The position numbers were made by a program, and so were the translations under genes. From an uncultured Clostridia bacterium (GTDB lineage: Bacteria > Bacillota > Clostridia > Christensenellales > UBA3700), in assembly GCA_947176115.1 (NCBI GenBank), contig CAMWPK010000035.1:1-10271 (forward strand): 10,271 bases of DNA, given 5' to 3'. The notes beneath the pieces were generated by a model, which searched no databases, had not been told where the DNA came from, and saw only the letters and a program-made list of their open reading frames with translations. Within the stretch, counting starts at the first letter, position 1. Each line of letters starts with the position of its first letter. Shown piece by piece: positions 1 through 6,650 of this stretch.

Positions 1-8
1 ATCATATA

Positions 9-14
9 TATATT
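9..14 (+). promoter_or_regulatory. possible -10 box (TATATT) for the glycosidase gene
   Basis: TATATT lies 24 bp before the glycosidase start codon, in an AT-rich leader. A matching -35 element would fall outside the window, so this cannot be confirmed. The AT-rich context makes chance matches likely. Confidence 0.22.
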
Positions 15-38
15 GAATAAAGTGATTTAAGGGGAATT

Positions 39-2027
39 ATGGAATTTGAATCAAAAAACGTCGTCAAGGGGATAGAAATTGACGGAGATAAGATTGTAGG
101 GGCTTACGTTGTCAACAAAATCACGGGTAATAGAATAAACCAATCGGGATATGAGTGCGGTGTATCGTATTTTGTAAAAAGCGGTATTATGCGCAAAAAG
201 GCTTTTTTTGATAGCGCTCAAATGAGCGTCGTTGCTACGGAAGAAAGCGCAGTTGAGTTGGCAATTACTCACGGCGGTATTGACTGGAATATCCGCATTG
301 AATACATAGCCGACGAGCAGTCGGGAGCGTTGAGAAAAACTCTTGAATTAAAAGCATCTGATCCGCAAGTGGAAATCGATTATATTGCCTTAGATAGTTT
401 TGACGTAAGCGTAGCGAATTTTAAGTGGTGCATACCCAAAGTAAAAAAGAGAGTTATGATACCTGCGTATATTACGACTATGGGACAGCCTTATTACGTG
501 GAAGATATGTTCTTTGGCGGAGAGTTTCCCGTAGCCGATAATAGAATCGAAAATGACGTAGCGTCTAGCAGATATTATATTGGAAGAAAGTTTGCTGAAA
601 TTTCTAATGACGGAGTATATAATACGGTGCCGTTTGTTATCGGTGGCGGTAAGCAGGCGACGTTCCATTCAATGCGCGCAGACTTTTTTGAATATATTTC
701 GACTATCGTCGCTCAGCCTGCAAAGTTTAGGCTTCAATTCAATAGTTGGTATGACAATATGCTTGATATCGATAGTGATAAGATAGGCAAGTCTTTCAGG
801 GCGATTGCCGAGGGCTTTAAGCAGGCAGGACTTAGTCCGCTTGATTGCTACGTTGTAGACGACGGGTGGATAGATTATAAGAGCGCAAAATTTTGGGAAT
901 TTGATAAGGATAAATTTCCTGACGAATTTTATAATGAAAGCAAGTTGACAAAAGAATTAGGTTCAACTTTCGGCGTGTGGTTTGGACCTCGTGGCGGATA
1001 TACTCAACAGACGTATAAGTATGCGAAATTGCTTGATAGTATAGGTTATCCCAAGTGTAATCAATCTTTTGATATTTGCGCTTGCAATCCAAAGTATATA
1101 AAAGATTTATGCGCCAAGATGTCAAAGTTTTGCGAAAAGTACAACGTCAGTTATTTTAAGATTGACGGCTTTGCCATTACGCCTTGCAAGGCAAAAAATC
1201 ACGGACATCCAAAAGGCGTTGGCGACGGACTGTACTTTTATACTTACTTATGGGAAGAATGGACAAAGGGATTTGAAGCCATTCGCAAGACGCGTCCCGA
1301 CGTATTTCTCAACGTCACGTCGTACGCGCACTGTTCGCCTTGGTTTTTGAAGTGGTGCGACGCTATTTGGCTCAACAACTGCTCGGATATGGGATACGCT
1401 GGTAAGGGAGATAATCTTTCGCAATGTCTAAACTATCGCGACGGAAAGTACCGCGATTTCTTTGAGGTAAGACAGTTGCAATTCCCAATTTCCAATCTCT
1501 ACAATCACGAGCCGTGCTATGCCGAGAGAAATTGCAATCCGCCTATGACAAGTAACTTGCAAAATCCCGGACCCGCTCATCCCACAGTGGTATATGACAT
1601 TGAGCAGTTCAAGAAGTATCTGTATATGTGTATGATGAGAGGCACGGGATTCGTGGAGCTATATTTTTCGCCTCAAATGTTGGATGAACAAAAATATCAA
1701 GTCGCTACTCAAGTCTTGCAATGGGCAGAAGAGAATTTTGATACGATACGTCATAGCGTATTCTTTGGCGACGCTCCCGAAGAGGGAGGGGTATACGGGT
1801 ATTACGCTTTTAATAACGGCAAGGGGATACTTGCAATACGCAATTCTTCCGACAAAATTGTCAATTATGCCTTTGACCATAAAGCGCTGAGTTTTGATAG
1901 CGGTCAATATGAAATATCAAGATTTTATCCTGCCAAAGAAGAGAGAAAAACAGTAGCAAGCGGAGATAAATTCGATATTGAATTGCAACCTTTTGAAATA
2001 AAACTGTATAATATAAAGAGCATATAA
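39..2027 (+). CDS. GH36-like alpha-galactosidase-type glycoside hydrolase
   Basis: A 662-residue retaining glycosidase of the GH36/GH27 superfamily, expected to remove terminal alpha-galactosyl-type residues from oligosaccharides. There is no signal peptide or membrane segment, so it should act in the cytoplasm on imported sugar. An N-terminal beta-rich region (about 1-225) precedes a (beta/alpha)8 barrel. Barrel motifs are NSWYD at 235-239, DDGW at 274-277, FGVWFGPRGG at 311-320 and YFKIDGF at 372-378, where K374-x-D376 fits the family nucleophile motif. W444 and D450 have the spacing of the WxSDNTD acid/base motif, making D450 the candidate acid/base, but the first Asp of that motif is Asn447. 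A C-terminal beta-sandwich covers about 575-662. AAGGGG at 29-34 supports the start. The next gene encodes a sugar transporter, consistent with an uptake-and-cleavage pair. The clan is clear; the exact substrate (alpha-galactoside, alpha-N-acetylgalactosaminide or other) is not. Confidence 0.82.
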   Translation: MEFESKNVVKGIEIDGDKIVGAYVVNKITGNRINQSGYECGVSYFVKSGIMRKKAFFDSAQMSVVATEESAVELAITHGGIDWNIRIEYIADEQSGALRKTLELKASDPQVEIDYIALDSFDVSVANFKWCIPKVKKRVMIPAYITTMGQPYYVEDMFFGGEFPVADNRIENDVASSRYYIGRKFAEISNDGVYNTVPFVIGGGKQATFHSMRADFFEYISTIVAQPAKFRLQFNSWYDNMLDIDSDKIGKSFRAIAEGFKQAGLSPLDCYVVDDGWIDYKSAKFWEFDKDKFPDEFYNESKLTKELGSTFGVWFGPRGGYTQQTYKYAKLLDSIGYPKCNQSFDICACNPKYIKDLCAKMSKFCEKYNVSYFKIDGFAITPCKAKNHGHPKGVGDGLYFYTYLWEEWTKGFEAIRKTRPDVFLNVTSYAHCSPWFLKWCDAIWLNNCSDMGYAGKGDNLSQCLNYRDGKYRDFFEVRQLQFPISNLYNHEPCYAERNCNPPMTSNLQNPGPAHPTVVYDIEQFKKYLYMCMMRGTGFVELYFSPQMLDEQKYQVATQVLQWAEENFDTIRHSVFFGDAPEEGGVYGYYAFNNGKGILAIRNSSDKIVNYAFDHKALSFDSGQYEISRFYPAKEERKTVASGDKFDIELQPFEIKLYNIKSI

Positions 2028-2093
2028 GATAAAACGATTTTTGTTATTATTTATAAAATTGTTTACGGCGCGTTTAGACAATTGGAAAAACAA

Positions 2094-2123
2094 TGGACAA
2101 TGGAATATTTTATATGTTATACT
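2094..2123 (+). promoter_or_regulatory. extended -10 promoter for the transporter gene
   Basis: The -10 hexamer TATACT (2118-2123) is preceded by TG at 2115-2116, giving the extended form TGTTATACT. TGGACA at 2094-2099 is a fair -35 match at 18-bp spacing. Transcription would start near 2130, about 24 nt before the ATG at 2154. This argues for a start there and against the in-frame ATG at 2082, which lies upstream of the promoter. No operator is evident. Confidence 0.55.
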
Positions 2124-2153
2124 CATATAAATAAACGCAATAATAGGGGTATT

Positions 2154-3692
2154 ATGAAAAAAGAAAAAACTATTTCGCAAAAGAGCGATACTTTGAGGCT
2201 GGACTACAAGAGAACTATTCTTGTGGGCTTTGCCTTTTTTGGCATAATGTGCTTTTGGGAAGTCTACGATTACATAATGCCACTTATACTAAATACGCGT
2301 TTTGGACTTAATTCTTGGCAATACGGCTTGATTATGGGACTTGACAATCTCTTGGCGATATTCTTGTTGCCACTGTTCGGAACGCTGTCGGATAAGTCTG
2401 TCAATGCCAAAATGGGTAGGCGCACCAAATTTATATTTTGGGGATCCATTGCCGCTTCTATTGCAGTAATAGTGCTTGCAGTCTTTGAAGTTATTCAATT
2501 CAACAAACTTATGGAAGCAGGATATAGCGATACGGCGAGCCTTATCGGATACAATCCCAACCTTGCAAGCGCAATTACAGGCGCAGGCTTAGATTTGAAT
2601 ACCGGTTATGCCGAACTTATGGCGAGCAATAACGCAGATATTCTTTCCGCTTTGAAACAAGCGCAAATAGCTATGGGCGCGCAGATGGCTAAGGATAACG
2701 TATGGATAATAGTAATGTTTATTATAGCGCTTTTGTTGCTCCTGGTATCTATGTCGTCCTACCGTTCTCCGGCGGTGTCGCTTATGCCTGACGTTACGCC
2801 AAAGCCGTTGCGTTCGCAAGCCAACGCGCTTATCACCTTTATGGGCGGAGCAGGCGGACTTGTGGCTATCGTGCTTTATAAGATTTTTGCCAATAAAGAA
2901 ACTCAAAATTATCTATGGCTGTTCATAGCGGTTGCGGTTGTGCTTTTGTTGATACTTCTCGTATATATGCTTACCGTCAAAGAAAAGAAGTTTGTCGAAC
3001 TGAGAGAAGCGGAGGAAGAGAAGTACCAAGTCGTTGATGAAGAAGAGGCGGAAGGTACTGATAAATTGCCAAAGACAAAACTTGTGTCGCTCTTCTTGAT
3101 ACTATTTACGGTATTTTTGTGGTTTATGGGTTACAACGCGGTAAAATCGCACTTATCGACATACGCAACGCAAACCTTACTCTTTGAGCAAGGCTTTGTA
3201 GGTACGATATCAATACTAAACGGAGCAGGCGGAGCTATAGCGCTTTTGCCAGTAGCTTTGCTAGCCAACAAGCTGGGCAGAAAAAAGACTATAATAATAG
3301 GCGTAATAGTAGCGGCGCTTGCATTTATTCCGTGCTTCTTTATGAAATCTACTACGCCCGGCGTTAAGGCATTATTCCCGATTTGCTTTTTGCTCGCAGG
3401 CTTTGGCATGGTATGCGTCAACGTCAATACCTTGCCTATGGTAACGGAGCTGTCAAGGGGCAGTACAGTCGGCAAATATACCGGCTATTATTATGCGTTT
3501 TCGATGTCGGCGCAAGCTGTCACTCCGGCTTTTGCAGGTATATTTATGGATAAGATAAGTCAAAGTACGGTATTTATATACGCCTCTATATTCATTGCTT
3601 TAGCATTGGTGACAACGATATTTATAAAACACGGCGACAACAAACCGCCTAAAAAGAAAAAGATGTTGGAGTACTTCTCTGACGAAGATTGA
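2154..3692 (+). CDS. MFS sugar transporter (GPH / SLC45-like, 12 TM)
   Basis: A 512-residue inner-membrane sugar porter, probably a cation symporter. Twelve hydrophobic segments are visible at about 21-45, 57-77, 93-116, 183-201, 224-244, 253-274, 309-328, 347-372, 378-398, 406-428, 440-465 and 472-492. The TM2-TM3 loop carries the MFS signature GTLSD...GRRTKF (76-93), and SPAVSLMPD (205-213) follows TM4, as in glycoside porters. A predicted extracellular loop of about 65 residues separates TM3 from TM4, and the central cytoplasmic loop (275-308) is highly acidic. The C-terminal tail is lysine-rich. ATG 2154 is chosen over the in-frame ATG 2082 because AGGGG (2145-2149) sits at good spacing and a promoter overlaps the upstream stretch. 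Lying after an alpha-galactosidase-type gene, it plausibly imports that enzyme's substrate (inference). The transported sugar cannot be read from the sequence. Confidence 0.85.
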   Translation: MKKEKTISQKSDTLRLDYKRTILVGFAFFGIMCFWEVYDYIMPLILNTRFGLNSWQYGLIMGLDNLLAIFLLPLFGTLSDKSVNAKMGRRTKFIFWGSIAASIAVIVLAVFEVIQFNKLMEAGYSDTASLIGYNPNLASAITGAGLDLNTGYAELMASNNADILSALKQAQIAMGAQMAKDNVWIIVMFIIALLLLLVSMSSYRSPAVSLMPDVTPKPLRSQANALITFMGGAGGLVAIVLYKIFANKETQNYLWLFIAVAVVLLLILLVYMLTVKEKKFVELREAEEEKYQVVDEEEAEGTDKLPKTKLVSLFLILFTVFLWFMGYNAVKSHLSTYATQTLLFEQGFVGTISILNGAGGAIALLPVALLANKLGRKKTIIIGVIVAALAFIPCFFMKSTTPGVKALFPICFLLAGFGMVCVNVNTLPMVTELSRGSTVGKYTGYYYAFSMSAQAVTPAFAGIFMDKISQSTVFIYASIFIALALVTTIFIKHGDNKPPKKKKMLEYFSDED

Positions 3693-3719
3693 TTACGGAA
3701 GATAGATTAAGGAGTCGAT

Positions 3720-5048
3720 ATGGCAACTAAAAAGCCCGTTAATTCTAGAAATCAATATAGTAAGAGCATACCGAGTAACAAACGCAGACCGCCAAAGAGA
3801 AGGAGGCCGAATAAAGGCGTTATTGCTCTCTTGACAGTAATAATCGTCATTATCTTAATTGTTGCTATCGTACTTATCAGTGTGAAAGGTCTGTGGGATA
3901 ATATCATAGAAATTTTCCAAAACTTATTCAAAGAAGTTTTGCCTCCGTCAGAGTTACCAAGCGGAAGTACTTCGAGTGGTAGTACTCCTAGTGGAAGTAT
4001 ATCAAGCGGAAACGTGTCTAACAAACCACTGCCCAGCGGTGTAGCGGAGCTTCACGGAGATATACTTGAAATGCGCGTACTTGACATAGGTCAAGGCGAC
4101 TGCATACTTTTTATTTTCCCTGACGGTCAAGTAATGGTTATGGACATAGGAAGCGAGTTGGGAACTACTTCGCCATGGAACGTAGTCAACGGCGCTTTGC
4201 AGGAGCTTGAGATTACGACGATTGATTATCTTTTCCTTTCGCATACCGACTACGACCATATAAGAGAAACCAAAAAACTTGTAGACAATTACGAAATTAA
4301 GAATTTCTATTTGCCGGTCGCCGATATAGAAACCAGCGCGACTTGGAGAAATTCCTATAATTCGGCGCTTGCCGAAACGTACGTGGAGAACGGCGAAACT
4401 AAACAAGCTACGATTAATTACAACGTAGGCGCGTATGAAATCAGCGGTGAAAATTGGATAATGAAGTGCTATTCATTTGACGAGGAAGATTATCCGACAA
4501 TAACTAAGAATTCTTCCGCTACGAATAAAAATGCTGTGTCGCCAATTTGTCTGCTTGAGTACGCGGGTAGAACTATAGTCTTGACTGGCGATTCCAACGA
4601 AAAGAACGAACCGTATCTTATCAACAAAGGCTATTTCGACGACGTAGACGCAGACATACTTAAGGTAGCGCATCACGGCTCTAAGACGTCAACCTGTATG
4701 GACTTCCTCAACAAAATCGACTGCGAATACGCTATCATTTCTTGCGGAGCAGATAATGATTACGGACATCCGACGCCGGAAGCTTTGGAGAGATTAAATA
4801 CTTATATTGACTTGGTTCCCGATGACGATTACGTGGGCTACGCGCAAGTATACCGCACCGACGAGGACGGAACTGTGAGAGTACAGATAGACGAGGACGG
4901 CGTAATCAATCTTATTGCAGACGAAAACCAAAGCAAAAATACCACTACGGGTACGCCGATAGGCGAAACGGGAAGCGGAGAGAGCGTATCGGGACAAGTG
5001 ATACTTGTATGTATCAAACAAAATTACGAGTGGCTCTTCGTAGCTTAA
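3720..5048 (+). CDS. membrane-anchored ComEC/Rec2-like metallo-beta-lactamase-fold hydrolase
   Basis: A 442-residue protein with a short cytoplasmic, strongly basic N-terminus (1-33), one transmembrane helix (about 34-56), a Ser/Gly/Pro-rich linker (about 76-107) and a metallo-beta-lactamase domain (about 114-400). The positive-inside rule places the catalytic domain outside the cell. The domain matches the C-terminal hydrolase domain of ComEC: VLDIGQGDC at 120-128, the metal motif H175-T-D177-Y-D179-H180 (the HxDxDH form of that branch), LTGD ending at D291, AHHGS at 317-321 and a GHP at 349-351. ComEC-type domains are linked to DNA-strand degradation during uptake, so an extracellular nuclease or phosphodiesterase role is a reasonable inference, but none of the ComEC channel is present. 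A second Thr/Gly/Ser-rich linker (about 404-425) ends in a short hydrophobic tail. TAAGGAG at 3708-3714 sets the start. The gene follows the transporter by 27 bp and is probably co-transcribed with it. Confidence 0.8.
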   Translation: MATKKPVNSRNQYSKSIPSNKRRPPKRRRPNKGVIALLTVIIVIILIVAIVLISVKGLWDNIIEIFQNLFKEVLPPSELPSGSTSSGSTPSGSISSGNVSNKPLPSGVAELHGDILEMRVLDIGQGDCILFIFPDGQVMVMDIGSELGTTSPWNVVNGALQELEITTIDYLFLSHTDYDHIRETKKLVDNYEIKNFYLPVADIETSATWRNSYNSALAETYVENGETKQATINYNVGAYEISGENWIMKCYSFDEEDYPTITKNSSATNKNAVSPICLLEYAGRTIVLTGDSNEKNEPYLINKGYFDDVDADILKVAHHGSKTSTCMDFLNKIDCEYAIISCGADNDYGHPTPEALERLNTYIDLVPDDDYVGYAQVYRTDEDGTVRVQIDEDGVINLIADENQSKNTTTGTPIGETGSGESVSGQVILVCIKQNYEWLFVA

Positions 5049-5120
5049 ACAATAACGAAAACCTATTCAAAGAAGAGGTTATAGTAAGATTAAAGTACAC
5101 AATAAAAGGGATAAATAAAA

Positions 5121-5126
5121 AGAGGA
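5121..5126 (+). promoter_or_regulatory. ribosome-binding site of the amino acid kinase gene
   Basis: AGAGGA lies 6 nt before the ATG at 5133 and fixes that start. The rest of the 84-bp gap after the hydrolase gene is AT-rich and shows no convincing promoter or terminator, so read-through from upstream is likely. Confidence 0.6.
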
Positions 5127-5132
5127 CGTATT

Positions 5133-5957
5133 ATGAAATTTGATATAGAACTTGTGGGAAAAGTTGGGTCTATGGCGCTAGTCAATAAGAAGTGGGGCGA
5201 TATAGACTACAACGCTATTGCGAGAATCAGTAGGGAGCTCAAAGCAGGATATATTTGGGTATCCAGCGGAGCAACGGAGATAGGCAGAATAGACTATATA
5301 AGACGCAACGGTCGTGAGATAGACGGAGATTATAGCGAAGTCAAAGTTGATTACTCAGCTCAAGGACAGACTATTCTTATGAACAACTACCGTCAATATA
5401 TTGACCCTAAGTATTCCGTAAGACAGATACTTGTCGAGCATAGACACTTCAACGACCCTGCTAAGAAAGAGAATCTCAAAAAACTGCTTTTGAGATGCCC
5501 GGAGCAAGGCGCTATACCGATTATAAATTACAACGACCCGCTTTCTTCTGAAGAGATTGACAAAGTAGAGTTGCAAGAGCTTGCCAAGAGCAGAAAAGAC
5601 ATCGTACATTGTATGGACAATGACGAAACGGCGTCGCAAATCGCCTGTCTTGTAAAGTGCAAAACTCTGCTGATTTATACGTCTACGCTTGGCATTTACG
5701 CAGACCCAAGCGACGAAACGACCTTGATAAGAAATATCACAGGAAAGGATAGCTATGAAGTCATAGACGCGGTATGCGATGCGCAGAGTAAGTGCAAAGG
5801 CTCGTCAAGAGTGGGCGCTAACGGAGCGGTGGCAAAACTTGAGTATATCAAAGAACCTCTCAAAAACGGCAGTGAAATTTATATAGCAAATCCGCGTTAT
5901 TCAATATCAGAAGTGCTGAGCGGACAAGCTCCATGTACGAAGATATTTGTTCGCTAA
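5133..5957 (+). CDS. glutamate 5-kinase-like amino acid kinase without PUA domain
   Basis: A 274-residue cytoplasmic amino-acid-kinase-fold protein closest in layout to glutamate 5-kinase (ProB), which phosphorylates glutamate with ATP as the first step to proline. Matching elements in order are K10 in the N-terminal GK motif, VSSGATEIG (43-51), GQTILMNNY (78-86), GAIPIINYND (126-135), DNDETAS (162-168), GIYADP (187-192) and a glycine/lysine segment G228-A-N-G-A-V-A-K235. Differences from classical ProB are marked. The ATP-contacting Thr-Asp pair is Thr183-Ser184, the GTGGMxTK segment is reduced to GANGAVAK, and the protein ends at the kinase domain with no PUA domain. No proA is adjacent. 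The fold is secure, but the substrate may be glutamate or another carboxylate. The stop codon lies inside a long inverted repeat shared with the leader of the next gene. Confidence 0.72.
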   Translation: MKFDIELVGKVGSMALVNKKWGDIDYNAIARISRELKAGYIWVSSGATEIGRIDYIRRNGREIDGDYSEVKVDYSAQGQTILMNNYRQYIDPKYSVRQILVEHRHFNDPAKKENLKKLLLRCPEQGAIPIINYNDPLSSEEIDKVELQELAKSRKDIVHCMDNDETASQIACLVKCKTLLIYTSTLGIYADPSDETTLIRNITGKDSYEVIDAVCDAQSKCKGSSRVGANGAVAKLEYIKEPLKNGSEIYIANPRYSISEVLSGQAPCTKIFVR

Positions 5958-6017
5958 GAAGGGAGGCCAGTCAAATCTAAAATACGTCTTTTTTGCCTAT
6001 CTCCCTTCTTAGCGAAC
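5949..6017 (+). repeat. perfect 17-bp inverted repeat spanning the kinase stop codon
   Basis: The left arm (5949-5965) and right arm (6001-6017) are exact reverse complements, separated by 35 nt that include a run of six T (5989-5994). The left arm covers the last two kinase codons and its TAA. The right arm ends 16 nt before the GAGG of the next gene. No T-tract follows the stem on either strand, so it is not a typical intrinsic terminator. In mRNA it would form a strong hairpin that ribosomes finishing the kinase would melt. A role in mRNA processing, partial attenuation or translational coupling is possible but unproven. Confidence 0.85.
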
Positions 6018-6037
6018 TGTTCGGCGATAAGTGAGGC

Positions 6038-6514
6038 ATGAAACTTTATAATATGATTTATTCTTTCGACCCAATTTACAACAAAGACAGCCGAGTGTTG
6101 ATTCTCGGCTCTATGGCATCGGTAAAATCCCTAGAAATGGGATTTTATTATATGCATCCGCGCAATAGATTTTGGAGTACGATAGCCAAAGTCGTAGGCT
6201 CGCCAGTTCCCGAAGATATTGAGGGCAAGAAAAAGTGGCTCTTGGACAATCATATTGCGCTTATGGATATAATATATTCTTGCAATCGCAAAGGCTCGCT
6301 GGATAGCGATATTACCGACGTAACTCCCAACGATATAGAGCAAGTACTTAATACCGCAAATATTAAGGCTATATTTTGCAACGGTCGAAAGTCGTATAAT
6401 ACGGCAGTCAAGACCTATCCCAATTTGACTTTTCATTATCTCCCGTCTACGTCGCCTGCCAATGCAGGGAAGTGGAACGAGGAAGAGTGGCTTAGAATAA
6501 GAGAGTATTTATAA
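6038..6514 (+). CDS. DNA-deoxyinosine (hypoxanthine) glycosylase, UDG superfamily family 6 type
   Basis: A 158-residue single-domain base-excision repair enzyme of the uracil-DNA glycosylase superfamily. Members of this branch remove hypoxanthine, the product of adenine deamination, from DNA. Diagnostic motifs are LILGSMASVKS (21-31), FYYMHPRNRFW (36-46) and the C-terminal LPSTSPANA (135-143), all in the usual order, and the length is normal for the family. The HPRN segment contains the Asn (N43) that I regard as the likely catalytic position by family comparison. The start is uncertain. ATG 6038 has GAGG only 1 nt upstream, and the next in-frame ATG at 6053 fits the usual family N-terminus but has no ribosome-binding site. 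An in-frame stop at 6032-6034 excludes anything longer. It lies 80 bp after the kinase, with the inverted repeat between them, and is probably the last gene of the plus-strand unit. Confidence 0.85.
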   Translation: MKLYNMIYSFDPIYNKDSRVLILGSMASVKSLEMGFYYMHPRNRFWSTIAKVVGSPVPEDIEGKKKWLLDNHIALMDIIYSCNRKGSLDSDITDVTPNDIEQVLNTANIKAIFCNGRKSYNTAVKTYPNLTFHYLPSTSPANAGKWNEEEWLRIREYL

Positions 6515-6590
6515 AAAACAAAGTATTTGATTCTTGGATATTGCTACGCTCTACTTAGAATGATAGCGTTGAATATAAATAAGATCTTAA

Positions 6591-6620
6591 TAAAAAGGGG
6601 CTGTCTTATGTGACAGTCCC
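6591..6620 (-). terminator. intrinsic terminator of the PFOR gene
   Basis: A 9-bp stem (6597-6605 paired with 6612-6620, one G-T wobble) with a 6-nt loop. On the minus strand the stem is followed by TTTTTATTAAG. It lies 31 bp past the PFOR stop codon. On the plus strand the stem is followed only by TTAGTTT, so it should be much weaker for the convergent glycosylase transcript. The remaining sequence between 6515 and 6650 shows nothing else I can support. Confidence 0.8.
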
Positions 6621-6650
6621 TTAGTTTATGTGAGTTAGAACAAGTATTGC

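Noticed and set aside
2032..2064. AT-rich 10-bp inverted repeat after the glycosidase gene, 13-nt loop
   Set aside because: It is almost all A/T with one wobble and no proper T-tract, so it is too weak to call a terminator. Whether transcription continues into the transporter gene is left open.
2082..2153. In-frame N-terminal extension of the transporter from ATG 2082
   Set aside because: The extension overlaps a good extended -10 promoter and has no ribosome-binding site. The residues look non-coding, while ATG 2154 has AGGGG at good spacing.
3955..4020. Short repeated AGTGGTAGT-like units
   Set aside because: They encode the Ser/Gly linker of the hydrolase in frame; they are protein low complexity, not a DNA repeat element.
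5060..5080. Small imperfect hairpin (9-bp arms, 3-nt loop) between hydrolase and kinase genes
   Set aside because: It has one mismatch, low GC and no following T-tract; such a structure is expected by chance in AT-rich gaps.
6580..6589. 10-bp palindrome TAAGATCTTA in the convergent gap
   Set aside because: A single short palindrome in AT-rich sequence with no second copy or flanking site that I can see; not enough for an operator call.
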